NCBI RefSeq assembly: GCF_025457425.1 | Contig: NZ_JAMXIA010000001.1 | Coordinates: 2,852,001-2,916,000 of the forward strand | Direction of reading: 5' to 3' | Length of the DNA: 64,000 nt | DNA from: Chryseobacterium foetidum | GTDB taxonomy: Bacteria; Bacteroidota; Bacteroidia; Flavobacteriales; Weeksellaceae | In this document: positions 30,527 to 41,611 of the stretch, one piece after another | How positions within the stretch are numbered: the first letter of the stretch is position 1 | Layout of the letters: every line of letters begins with the position of its first letter | Translations under genes and position numbers: made by a program | The notes under the pieces: model-generated | Database searches by the model: none | Told to the model about the DNA's origin: nothing | The model's input: the letters and a program-made list of their open reading frames with translations, nothing else

Positions 30527-30566
30527 TTCTGTTTATTTTTAAGCAATTTCAAAAAACTCAATAATT

Positions 30567-33500
30567 ATGATAAAAAATATACTTGGATTAGACTTGGGAA
30601 CTAACTCTATTGGTTGGTCGTTGATCAAACAATACTTTGAAAATAAACAAGGAGAAATTCTTGGGATGGGAAGTAGAATTATTCCAATGTCTCAGGATAT
30701 TTTGGGAGAATTTGGGAAAGGGAATTCTGTTTCTCAAACTGCTTCGAGAACTGGTTACAGAGGAGTCAGAAGATTGCGTGAAAGATTTTTATTAAGAAGA
30801 GAAAGGCTTCACAGAGTTTTAAATGTTTTAAATTTTCTTCCTGAATATTATGCTTCGCAAATTGATTTTACTAAAAGATTTGGAAAATTCAAGGAAGAAA
30901 CCGAACCGAAATTAGCTTATAATAAAGAAGGATTTATTTTTAAAAATTCCTTTGAAGAAATGCTTGCCGATTTTAAAAATCATCAACCTCAACTTTTAGA
31001 AAACGATAAAAAAATTCCTTATGACTGGACGATTTATTATCTCCGCAAAAAAGCGCTTTCCCAAAAAATAGAGAAAGAAGAGTTGGCTTGGATTCTTTTG
31101 AATTTTAATCAGAAACGTGGTTATTATCAATTGCGGGGTGAAGATTTTGAAGAAGAAAAAGATAAAACTTTTGTACGTCTGAAGGTTGAAAAGATTGTTG
31201 ATTCTGGAGACAATATAAAAGGCAAAATATTGTATGATGTTTATTTTGAGAATGGATGGAAATACGATAAACAAATTGTAAAAACTGAAGATTGGATTGA
31301 GCGTGTAAAAGAATTTATTGTAACTGAGTCCTTTTTGAAAAATGGCGATATTAAAAGAACTTTCAAAGCTGTTGATTCTGAAAAAGATTGGATTGCTATT
31401 AAGACTAAAACCGAACAGGAAATCGACAAGTCTCACAAAACCGTGGGAACTTATATTTATGAAACACTTCTTCAAAATCCGAAACAAAAAATCAAAGGAA
31501 AATTGGTTCGGACAATTGAGCGAAAATTTTATAAAGATGAACTCAAACAAATTTTAGAAAAGCAGAAAGAATTTCATCAGGAACTGAAAAATGATGATTT
31601 GTACAGCGATTGCGTTCGTGAATTGTATCGAAACAACGAAGCGCATCAATTGACTTTGAGCAAAAAAGAATTTGTTCATCTTTTTATGGATGATATTATT
31701 TTCTATCAAAGACCATTGAGAAGTCAAAAGTCTTCTATTTCTAATTGCACATTGGAGTTAAGAAAATATAAAGACGAAAATGGAGTAGAGCACACTCAAT
31801 ATTTAAAAGCTATTCCAAAATCTAATCCGTATTATCAGGAATTTAGGCTTTGGCAATGGATATATAACCTGAATATTTATTTGAGAGATGATGATTCCAA
31901 TGTTACAAAAGAGTTTTTAAATACCACTGAAGATTTTGAAAATCTGTTTGAGTTTTTAAATAATAGAAAAGAGATTGAACAAAAACCATTAATCAAATTT
32001 CTTTTGGAAAAAAAGGATTTCAATAAAAAACTGATTAACGCAGAAGTAGAAAAATATCGCTGGAATTTTGTCGAGAACAAACCTTATCCTTGTAACGAAA
32101 CCAAATCAATGATTTCTTCAAGGTTGGATAAAGTCGAGAATATTTCTGCGGATTTTTTCACAAGAAAAATTGAGCAAAAGATTTGGCACATCATCTATTC
32201 TGTAAATGATAAAATTGAATACGAAAAAGCATTAAAGTCGTTTGCCGGAAAAAATAATCTGGATGAAAATTCTTTCTTCGAAGCTTTCAAAAAGTTCCCA
32301 CCGTTTAAAAGTGAATATGGTTCTTTTTCGGAGAAAGCGATTAAGAAATTGTTGCCTTTGATGCGACTGGGGAAATTTTGGGATGAGGATGAAATCTTAA
32401 AATATAGTGATGATTATTTTAAAAATATAGAATCATTATTAGGTGTGTTGAAACAAAGAGATGAAAACATTTCTGACGTTGACCGTGAAAACTATAATAA
32501 AACAATTAATAATAAGCTTCGGGCAGAATTAGAGAATTTCCAAAATGCAGAAATAGAATCTTTTCAAGGTTTAAGATTACATATTGCCCAATATATTCTT
32601 TATGGTAAACATTCTGAAGGAGATAATAAAAAATTCAATTCTGCGGATGACTTGGAAGAATTTTTAAAAGAATTCAAGCAACATTCACTTCGCAACCCGA
32701 TTGTAGAACAAGTGATTACGGAAACACTTCGTGTAGTTAAAGACATTTGGGTGAAATACGGAGATGGTGCTAAAGATTTCTTTAATGAAATTCATATTGA
32801 GCTTGGAAGAGATATGAAACTTCCCGCTGAAGAACGAGATAAATTAACTCGTCAGATTTCTGAAAATGAAAACACTAATCTTCGTATCAAAGCACTTTTG
32901 GCTGAAATGGTGAATGATAATTTAGTGGAAAATGTTCGTCCGTATTCGCCGATGCAACAGGAAATTTTGAAAATATATGAAGAAGGAATTCTAAAATCGG
33001 ATATTGAAATTGAAGACGATATTCTGAAAATCAGTAAAACTGCACAACCTACTCCATCTGATTTAAAAAGATACAAACTTTGGTTGGAGCAAAAATATAA
33101 ATCGCCTTATACAGGACAAATTATTCCATTAAATAAATTGTTCACGCCGGAATATGAAATTGAACACATCATTCCTCAAAGTCGATATTTTGATGATAGT
33201 TTTAGCAATAAAATTATTTGTGAGTCGGCGGTTAATAAACTAAAAGATAATTATATAGGACTTGGATTTATTAAACAGTTTGGTGGAACTATCGTTGAAT
33301 GCGGCTTTGGCAAAAGTGTGAAGGTTTTTGACGCAGAAGAATATGAAGATTTTGTTAAAAAGCATTACGCTAATAATCGAGGAAAAAGAAACAAGCTTCT
33401 TTTGGAAGAAATTCCTGAAAAAATGATTGAGCGTCAGTTGAACGATACTCGTCATATCAGCAAATATATTTCAGGCGTACTTTCCAATATTGTGAGAGTA

Positions 33501-34955
33501 GAAGATGGTTCAGATGAAGGTGTAAATTCAAAAAATATCGTTCCTGGAAACGGAAAAATTACGACACAATTAAAACAAGATTGGGGATTGAATGACGTTT
33601 GGAATGAATTGATTTTGCCGCGTTTTGAAAGAATGAATCAGCTTACAAACTCTGCGGATTTCACAGCTTGGAATGAGAATTATCAGAAGTTTTTACCAAC
33701 CGTTCCAATTGAGTTTTCAAAAGGATTTTCAAAGAAAAGAATCGACCATCGTCATCACGCTTTGGACGCTTTGGTGATTGCTTGTGCGACGAAAGACCAC
33801 GTGAATTTATTGAATAACCTGTCAGCAAAATCGGATACGAAACGTTACGATTTGAAAAAGAAATTGATGAAGTTTGAAAAGGTGATTTACAATCATCCGC
33901 AAACTGGAGAAAGAATAGAACGAGAAGTTCCGAAACAATTTTTAAAACCTTGGGAAAACTTCACTGTTGAAGCTAAAAATAGTTTAGATAAAATTATTGT
34001 AAGCTTTAAACAAAACCTTCGTGTTATTAATAAAGCCACTAATTATTATGAAAAATATGTGGAGAAAGATGGCGTGAAAACCAAAGAAAGAGTGGAGCAG
34101 ACGGGAACGAATTGGGCGATGAGAAAATCACTACACGAAGAAACGGTTTCAGGAAAAATCGATTTACCTTGGGTGGAAACGAGCAACGGAGAATTTATTA
34201 CTGCCACAAGAAAATCTCTGGATACAAGCTTTAATCTGGAAAAAATCAAAAAGATTACGGATACGGGAATTCAGAAAATTCTCAGAAATTATCTTGAAGC
34301 AAAAGAAAATAACACTGAATTGGCTTTCTCGCCAGAAGGAATTGAAGATTTAAATAAAAATATTGAAAAATATAATGATGGCAAATCACATCAACCAATT
34401 ATCAAAGTTCGTGTTTACGAAAAAGGAAAAGGAAGATTTGCTTTAGGACAGACAGGAAATAAATTTGATAAATACGTTCAAGGTTCTCCCAATTTATTTT
34501 TTGCGATATATAAAGATGAGAATGGTAAAAAAAGTTTTGAAAGTATTCGTTTGGATATTGTGATTGAAAGAATGAAACAAGGTTTAGAAGCAGTTCCTGA
34601 AACAAATCAAAATGGATTTGCTTTATATCAAACTTTATCTCCATTAGATTTAGTTTACATTCCTACAGAAGATGAAATTGAAGTACCACATTTAATTAAT
34701 TTTGATAAATTGGATAAAACAAAGTTGGAAAGGATTTATAATGTAAATGATTTCTCGGGCTACACAATTTATTTCAGTCAAAATTCTTTTGCTAAAAACA
34801 TATATCCAAAAGAAATGGATATGACTTGGAATCAAAAGAAACAAAAGCCTTCCGGTTCATTTGATTCTAAGACGGCTTCATTTAATAAAAAATCTATCAA
34901 AGATAATTTTATTAAGATAAATGTTGACCGTTTAGGAAATATCACTAAAGCATAG
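30567..34955 (+). CDS. cas9: CRISPR-associated endonuclease Cas9 (type II-C)
   Basis: RNA-guided double-strand DNA nuclease, 1462 aa, in the size range of the large Bacteroidota II-C Cas9 proteins. RuvC-I is ILGLDLGTNSIGWSLIK (D8), and the arginine-rich bridge helix RGVRRLRERFLLRRERLHRV is near residues 64-85. RuvC-II is IHIELGRDMK (E745). HNH is YEIEHIIPQSRYFDD (H867) followed by SNKIICESAVNKLKDN, and RuvC-III is IDHRHHALDALVIA (H1064, D1067). All catalytic residues are present, so the enzyme looks active. The ~400 C-terminal residues hold the PAM-interacting region. Start ATG at 30,567; cas1 begins 9 bp after the stop. Confidence 0.98.
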   Translation: MIKNILGLDLGTNSIGWSLIKQYFENKQGEILGMGSRIIPMSQDILGEFGKGNSVSQTASRTGYRGVRRLRERFLLRRERLHRVLNVLNFLPEYYASQIDFTKRFGKFKEETEPKLAYNKEGFIFKNSFEEMLADFKNHQPQLLENDKKIPYDWTIYYLRKKALSQKIEKEELAWILLNFNQKRGYYQLRGEDFEEEKDKTFVRLKVEKIVDSGDNIKGKILYDVYFENGWKYDKQIVKTEDWIERVKEFIVTESFLKNGDIKRTFKAVDSEKDWIAIKTKTEQEIDKSHKTVGTYIYETLLQNPKQKIKGKLVRTIERKFYKDELKQILEKQKEFHQELKNDDLYSDCVRELYRNNEAHQLTLSKKEFVHLFMDDIIFYQRPLRSQKSSISNCTLELRKYKDENGVEHTQYLKAIPKSNPYYQEFRLWQWIYNLNIYLRDDDSNVTKEFLNTTEDFENLFEFLNNRKEIEQKPLIKFLLEKKDFNKKLINAEVEKYRWNFVENKPYPCNETKSMISSRLDKVENISADFFTRKIEQKIWHIIYSVNDKIEYEKALKSFAGKNNLDENSFFEAFKKFPPFKSEYGSFSEKAIKKLLPLMRLGKFWDEDEILKYSDDYFKNIESLLGVLKQRDENISDVDRENYNKTINNKLRAELENFQNAEIESFQGLRLHIAQYILYGKHSEGDNKKFNSADDLEEFLKEFKQHSLRNPIVEQVITETLRVVKDIWVKYGDGAKDFFNEIHIELGRDMKLPAEERDKLTRQISENENTNLRIKALLAEMVNDNLVENVRPYSPMQQEILKIYEEGILKSDIEIEDDILKISKTAQPTPSDLKRYKLWLEQKYKSPYTGQIIPLNKLFTPEYEIEHIIPQSRYFDDSFSNKIICESAVNKLKDNYIGLGFIKQFGGTIVECGFGKSVKVFDAEEYEDFVKKHYANNRGKRNKLLLEEIPEKMIERQLNDTRHISKYISGVLSNIVRVEDGSDEGVNSKNIVPGNGKITTQLKQDWGLNDVWNELILPRFERMNQLTNSADFTAWNENYQKFLPTVPIEFSKGFSKKRIDHRHHALDALVIACATKDHVNLLNNLSAKSDTKRYDLKKKLMKFEKVIYNHPQTGERIEREVPKQFLKPWENFTVEAKNSLDKIIVSFKQNLRVINKATNYYEKYVEKDGVKTKERVEQTGTNWAMRKSLHEETVSGKIDLPWVETSNGEFITATRKSLDTSFNLEKIKKITDTGIQKILRNYLEAKENNTELAFSPEGIEDLNKNIEKYNDGKSHQPIIKVRVYEKGKGRFALGQTGNKFDKYVQGSPNLFFAIYKDENGKKSFESIRLDIVIERMKQGLEAVPETNQNGFALYQTLSPLDLVYIPTEDEIEVPHLINFDKLDKTKLERIYNVNDFSGYTIYFSQNSFAKNIYPKEMDMTWNQKKQKPSGSFDSKTASFNKKSIKDNFIKINVDRLGNITKA

Positions 34956-34964
34956 CAAAGTATC

Positions 34965-35858
34965 ATGATCACCCGCTCCATCTACATCGGCAATCCCGCT
35001 TACCTCAAGCTCAAAGATGAGCAGATGAAAATTCTCTGTCCGGAAACCAAAACCGAAAAGGGGAGTGTTCCTGTGGAAGATTTGGGACTGTTGATGCTGG
35101 ATCATTTTCAGATTACGATTTCGCATAACCTTATACAGAAGATGATGGGTAATAATGTGGTGGTCGTCAGTTGTGACAGTCATCACTTGCCACACGGAAT
35201 TATGTTGCCATTGTACGGACATACAGAACATTCAGATCGGGTAAAAGACCAATTGGAAGCGAGTGAGCCTCTTAAAAAGCAACTGTGGAAACAAACCATT
35301 GAGTGCAAAATAGAAAATCAGAAAGAAGTTTTGCTGAGGTTGGGGAATTATTATGAGCCGATGCTGGATTATCAAAGCAACGTGAAAAGCGGTGATATCA
35401 CCAATATGGAAGGGATAGCTGCTCAGCATTACTGGAAATATCTGATCAGTCTTGATTTTTTAAGACAGCGTTTTGGAGACTCACCGAATCAGTTTTTCAA
35501 TTTTGGTTACGCCGTTTTGAGAAGTATTGTTGCCCGTGCTATTGTAGAAACCGGATTGCTTCCTGTTCTCGGGATTTTTCATAAAAACAAATACAATCCC
35601 TATTGTCTTGCGGATGATTTAATGGAGCCTTACCGACCGTTTGTTGATCTTTTAGTCATGCAATGGCTGGGGAAAAATCCTGATGTTGAAGAATTGACTA
35701 AAGAATTCAAAGCCCACATTCTGCAGATTGCCACAAAAGATGTGCTGATAGACATGAAAACAAGACCACTGTTGGTGGCGGTAAAATCAACCGCTTCTTC
35801 GCTTTACAAATGTTATACAGGAGAAAAAAGACTGATTTCTTATCCTGAACTAATTTAA
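34965..35858 (+). CDS. cas1: CRISPR integrase Cas1 (type II)
   Basis: Spacer integrase, 297 aa. Metal-binding residues are E149 (NMEGIAAQHYW), H206 (LGIFHKNKYNPYCLADDL) and E221 (MEPYRPFVDLL). It forms the (Cas1)4-(Cas2)2 complex with Cas2. It is 9 bp after cas9 and about 50 bp before the cas2 ATG. Together with the absence of csn2 or cas4 this defines subtype II-C. Confidence 0.97.
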   Translation: MITRSIYIGNPAYLKLKDEQMKILCPETKTEKGSVPVEDLGLLMLDHFQITISHNLIQKMMGNNVVVVSCDSHHLPHGIMLPLYGHTEHSDRVKDQLEASEPLKKQLWKQTIECKIENQKEVLLRLGNYYEPMLDYQSNVKSGDITNMEGIAAQHYWKYLISLDFLRQRFGDSPNQFFNFGYAVLRSIVARAIVETGLLPVLGIFHKNKYNPYCLADDLMEPYRPFVDLLVMQWLGKNPDVEELTKEFKAHILQIATKDVLIDMKTRPLLVAVKSTASSLYKCYTGEKRLISYPELI

Positions 35859-36248
<390 letters not shown>

Positions 36249-36426
36249 TGAGACGCAGAGTCTAAAAATTAAAATAGCATTTTATTTGTCATGCTGTAAG
36301 CATCTAAGCAACATTAATAGAATCTAAGAAATTAAATAAATTTGTTAATTGAATATCAAAAAGAAATACTTTTACAATTCTAAAACAACAACAAACCCTC
36401 TGGAAAACAGAGGGTTAAATTTTGAG
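36249..36426. promoter_or_regulatory. CRISPR leader-side region with hairpin next to cas2
   Basis: A 178-bp AT-rich stretch between cas2 and the first repeat, where a leader would be expected. It ends in a strong hairpin: AACCCTCTG (36394-36402) and CAGAGGGTT (36408-36416) with a GAAAA loop. The hairpin finishes 10 bp before repeat 1 and is T-rich on both strands. It could stop cas2 transcripts entering the array and leftward array transcripts entering cas2. Confidence 0.6.
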
Positions 36427-39400
36427 GTTGTTGTGTATCCCAAAGATACCGAAAAATGAAAGCAATTCACAACCAAAGTAGCTCAGTTTGCAAGAAATGA
36501 AAAGTTGTTGTGTATCCCAAAGATACCGAAAAATGAAAGCAATTCACAACTAAAGATACCACCGACCGATGGAGTACTTGGTTGTTGTGTATCCCAAAGA
36601 TACCGAAAAATGAAAGCAATTCACAACAACAGAAAGATATTTTCAAACGCAAGATGAGTTGTTGTGTATCCCAAAGATACCGAAAAATGAAAGCAATTCA
36701 CAACTTCTCCACGAGCCACCCTTGCGATATTTTTGTTGTTGTGTATCCCAAAGATACCGAAAAATGAAAGCAATTCACAACCATTTCTATAAACATTGCC
36801 TTTTTTATCAAGTTGTTGTGTATCCCAAAGATACCGAAAAATGAAAGCAATTCACAACTAAATATGGTTCATCGAACGCTTATGTTCTGTTGTTGTGTAT
36901 CCCAAAGATACCGAAAAATGAAAGCAATTCACAACGAAAAAAAGCATGTCCTTTTGATTCCTTACGTTGTTGTGTATCCCAAAGATACCGAAAAATGAAA
37001 GCAATTCACAACACGACTTCAGGCTGGTAGCACGGGAAATCGGTTGTTGTGTATCCCAAAGATACCGAAAAATGAAAGCAATTCACAACGCCTTCTTCGC
37101 GTACTGGTTCGGGTCTCATGTTGTTGTGTATCCCAAAGATACCGAAAAATGAAAGCAATTCACAACAAAGTTCTAATAAAAATAAAAAAGTTTTAAGTTG
37201 TTGTGTATCCCAAAGATACCGAAAAATGAAAGCAATTCACAACGGGTGCGTACGGTTTAATTGTTCGATGTAAGTTGTTGTGTATCCCAAAGATACCGAA
37301 AAATGAAAGCAATTCACAACTTCCATCGACGTGGATAATATCTCCTGCATGTTGTTGTGTATCCCAAAGATACCGAAAAATGAAAGCAATTCACAACTAA
37401 CAATCCAATCATTGAACTGCCAAGTCAGTTGTTGTGTATCCCAAAGATACCGAAAAATGAAAGCAATTCACAACACTCAGCAACTGTAGGTGTCGTTATT
37501 TGTAGTTGTTGTGTATCCCAAAGATACCGAAAAATGAAAGCAATTCACAACATGGTTTCGAGTTGGTCATGGGTGCGAGTTGTTGTTGTGTATCCCAAAG
37601 ATACCGAAAAATGAAAGCAATTCACAACCACAGGCAGGTCAGGGCATTGCTGATGCACGTTGTTGTGTATCCCAAAGATACCGAAAAATGAAAGCAATTC
37701 ACAACAACATGCTTGTTAATGTTGAATGCGCTGTAGTTGTTGTGTATCCCAAAGATACCGAAAAATGAAAGCAATTCACAACTTTAGCCCGTCCTAATCC
37801 TAACCAAACTTGGTTGTTGTGTATCCCAAAGATACCGAAAAATGAAAGCAATTCACAACTTATTTTCATTACGTTAAATAAGAGACGCTGTTGTTGTGTA
37901 TCCCAAAGATACCGAAAAATGAAAGCAATTCACAACTTTGTGATGAAAGGTCTTTGAAGATTATCATCCCAAAGATACCGAAAAATGAAAGCAATTCACA
38001 ACTTATTCTGAACACAGGATAATAACAGGCACGTTGTTGTGTATCCCAAAGATACCGAAAAATGAAAGCAATTCACAACCCTTTCAACCTCTGCAGAATT
38101 TCCCGCATAGTTGTTGTGTATCCCAAAGATACCGAAAAATGAAAGCAATTCACAACTAACTGGATCTGTTCCAGTATAAATAGTTTGTTGTTGTGTATCC
38201 CAAAGATACCGAAAAATGAAAGCAATTCACAACCATGGGTTCAATTATTCCGCGATTTCCATTGTTGTTGTGTATCCCAAAGATACCGAAAAATGAAAGC
38301 AATTCACAACTACGGTAAGATTGATAAATATTTCATCAATGTTGTTGTGTATCCCAAAGATACCGAAAAATGAAAGCAATTCACAACTTCCGTTGATACC
38401 TGTGATTTTGGCAGCAAGTTGTTGTGTATCCCAAAGATACCGAAAAATGAAAGCAATTCACAACAAATACAATCATTAAAAAAATAAAAGACAAGTTGTT
38501 GTGTATCCCAAAGATACCGAAAAATGAAAGCAATTCACAACGCTTTTTTGATCAACATTTCAAGCCGTTGAGTTGTTGTGTATCCCAAAGATACCGAAAA
38601 ATGAAAGCAATTCACAACGAGATGTGATCAACATATTGAGTAGAGCGTGTTGTTGTGTATCCCAAAGATACCGAAAAATGAAAGCAATTCACAACACTCC
38701 GATGGTTCAGGCAAATTCTACCGGAGTTGTTGTGTATCCCAAAGATACCGAAAAATGAAAGCAATTCACAACGGCTATGCCCTGGAACAATGGAATAGCG
38801 TCGTTGTTGTGTATCCCAAAGATACCGAAAAATGAAAGCAATTCACAACTCCGAAACTTTAGGAATTAAAAACCGAGGTGTTGTTGTGTATCCCAAAGAT
38901 ACCGAAAAATGAAAGCAATTCACAACATCTTGTCTCTTCTCCCGTATGTAAATCGTGTTGTTGTGTATCCCAAAGATACCGAAAAATGAAAGCAATTCAC
39001 AACAGAAAGCTTCACAGCCTACATTTTCAAAGCGTTGTTGTGTATCCCAAAGATACCGAAAAATGAAAGCAATTCACAACAATCTCAAAAGAGTTCACCA
39101 AAAGATCAGTGTTGTTGTGTATCCCAAAGATACCGAAAAATGAAAGCAATTCACAACAAGCTTTTTGATCAGGGTATTTTTGAGATTGTTGTTGTGTATC
39201 CCAAAGATACCGAAAAATGAAAGCAATTCACAACATATTTTATCCATCCCATACTGTGACCAGTGTTGTTGTGTATCCCAAAGATACCGAAAAATGAAAG
39301 CAATTCACAACAATGAATGATTCAGTTCTTTTTATAGCTCGGTTGTTGTGTATCCCAAAGATACCGAAAAATGAAAGCAATTCACAACCAAATGCTGAAA

Positions 39401-41467
39401 TTGAATTTTTAAAAGGCAGTTGTTGTGTATCCCAAAGATACCGAAAAATGAAAGCAATTCACAACTACAATGTTTTTCATCTAATTTATTTTTTTGTTGT
39501 TGTGTATCCCAAAGATACCGAAAAATGAAAGCAATTCACAACCTTTGTACCAGCAATCAATTAACCGTCCTGGTTGTTGTGTATCCCAAAGATACCGAAA
39601 AATGAAAGCAATTCACAACTCAAGCAGTCGCCGAAAGACGTTTTTAAAAGTTGTTGTGTATCCCAAAGATACCGAAAAATGAAAGCAATTCACAACCAGC
39701 ATATCCTATCACAGGAATATTAGGATGTTGTTGTGTATCCCAAAGATACCGAAAAATGAAAGCAATTCACAACGATCTGTTGCGTCGTCATACTTCTCAT
39801 TAAGTTGTTGTGTATCCCAAAGATACCGAAAAATGAAAGCAATTCACAACCTTTAATGGATATATCTATAAAAGTAGATTGGTTGTTGTGTATCCCAAAG
39901 ATACCGAAAAATGAAAGCAATTCACAACCTGTTCAGCAAGAGACATAGAAGATATTTTGTTGTTGTGTATCCCAAAGATACCGAAAAATGAAAGCAATTC
40001 ACAACCCCGAATCGTTTTTGAATGGAATAATCTTGGTTGTTGTGTATCCCAAAGATACCGAAAAATGAAAGCAATTCACAACTACAATTTGTAACAATAA
40101 ATATTTGGCTATGTTGTTGTGTATCCCAAAGATACCGAAAAATGAAAGCAATTCACAACCAAAAGGATTAGTTCCAGGTCCTATTCAAAGTTGTTGTGTA
40201 TCCCAAAGATACCGAAAAATGAAAGCAATTCACAACCGCTTCCTTTATTTCCAACATCTTCAAGGTGTTGTTGTGTATCCCAAAGATACCGAAAAATGAA
40301 AGCAATTCACAACTTAGTAATGAATTAAGCTATGAGAAAATTGGTTGTTGTGTATCCCAAAGATACCGAAAAATGAAAGCAATTCACAACTGGTTCATAA
40401 CTATTTTTAATAAAAGGATAGTTGTTGTGTATCCCAAAGATACCGAAAAATGAAAGCAATTCACAACGCACGTTCAACTGTTTAATAATTATATCGTGTT
40501 GTTGTGTATCCCAAAGATACCGAAAAATGAAAGCAATTCACAACAGAGTGAACTACAAGCATTTGATAACCTACGTTGTTGTGTATCCCAAAGATACCGA
40601 AAAATGAAAGCAATTCACAACTTGCTGTATGACTGATATAAACACCTTTGCGTTGTTGTGTATCCCAAAGATACCGAAAAATGAAAGCAATTCACAACTA
40701 ACTCTCTAACTTTAAGAAAGTAATTTCTGTTGTTGTGTATCCCAAAGATACCGAAAAATGAAAGCAATTCACAACGCTCCCTCATTCCAATTTTCAAGAA
40801 CAAATGTTGTTGTGTATCCCAAAGATACCGAAAAATGAAAGCAATTCACAACAAAGATGACAGACCACAAGTTGCAGTTATGTTGTTGTGTATCCCAAAG
40901 ATACCGAAAAATGAAAGCAATTCACAACCCTAATGAAATAACATTTAAGCAATTCAAAGTTGTTGTGTATCCCAAAGATACCGAAAAATGAAAGCAATTC
41001 ACAACGTACTCTATCATATTCATTATGCGAGTTCCATTGTTGTGTATCCCAAAGATACCGAAAAATGAAAGCAATTCACAACCCAATGCAATGAGGGTTA
41101 TCGGTGAAAATGGTTGTTGTGTATCCCAAAGATACCGAAAAATGAAAGCAATTCACAACTATAATGATTATCAGGCTGTAATTTCTGAAGTTGTTGTGTA
41201 TCCCAAAGATACCGAAAAATGAAAGCAATTCACAACACAGCATTGAAAACACAAAGAATAATAAAAGTTGTTGTGTATCCCAAAGATACCGAAAAATGAA
41301 AGCAATTCACAACATAATTCCTTTTCATCATCTTCCATTAATTGTTGTTGTGTATCCCAAAGATACCGAAAAATGAAAGCAATTCACAACGGATGCAACA
41401 AAAGGAAGTGCAAGTTCACGGTTGTTGTGTATCTCAAAGATACCGAAAAATGAAAGCAACTGACATC
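36427..41467 (-). CRISPR. Type II-C CRISPR array, 66 repeats and 65 spacers
   Basis: The 47-nt repeat (plus strand) starts GTTGTTGTGTATCCC, has CAAAGATACCG in the middle and ends GCAATTCACAAC. Spacers are 29-31 nt, mostly 30, giving a 77-bp period. I counted starts from 36,427 to 41,421. Repeats are almost invariant. Exceptions are repeat 21, which lacks its first 10 nt (remaining part starts at 37,966), repeat 61 with G1 to A (41,036), and repeat 66, with a C-to-T change and a degenerate AACTGACATC end. Transcription is assigned to the minus strand because the tracrRNA anti-repeat fits only that orientation. No adjacent spacers look duplicated. Confidence 0.98.
36441..36448 (-). promoter_or_regulatory. 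Repeat-embedded -7 box (first of 66 copies)
   Basis: Each repeat reads TATCTTTG on the minus strand (repeat positions 15-22 of the plus strand), with TTG 21 nt upstream near the opposite repeat end. This fits the -33/-7 Bacteroidota promoter. Predicted starts lie in the last 7-9 nt of the repeat, so each transcript would run through one spacer into the following repeat. The coordinates given are those of the first repeat; the motif recurs in every repeat, including the degenerate last one and truncated repeat 21. Confidence 0.6.
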
Positions 41468-41611
41468 AAAAAAAAATATATCCAACAAGAGTCATCCCGC
41501 ATCCAACGCCCATCACCCAACCCTCTTTTTAACATTTTTTAAATACCACAAAACCCTCCGCGGCATTATATTTTCTTAGTATTTGGCATTAACACCAAAA
41601 AATAAAATATT

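Noticed and set aside
30377..30604. Plus-strand 75-codon frame upstream of cas9
   Set aside because: It covers the tracrRNA, its terminator and the divergent promoter and overlaps the cas9 start; no protein features.
36249..36426. Leader next to cas2 as the main promoter of the array
   Set aside because: The tracrRNA anti-repeat pairs only with minus-strand crRNA, so a rightward promoter here would make the useless strand.
36582..41542. Some thirty frames of about 61-67 codons with the words CIPKIPKNESNSQ and CCVSQRYRKMKAIHN
   Set aside because: They are translations of the CRISPR repeat and spacers; the 77-bp period explains their even size and spacing.
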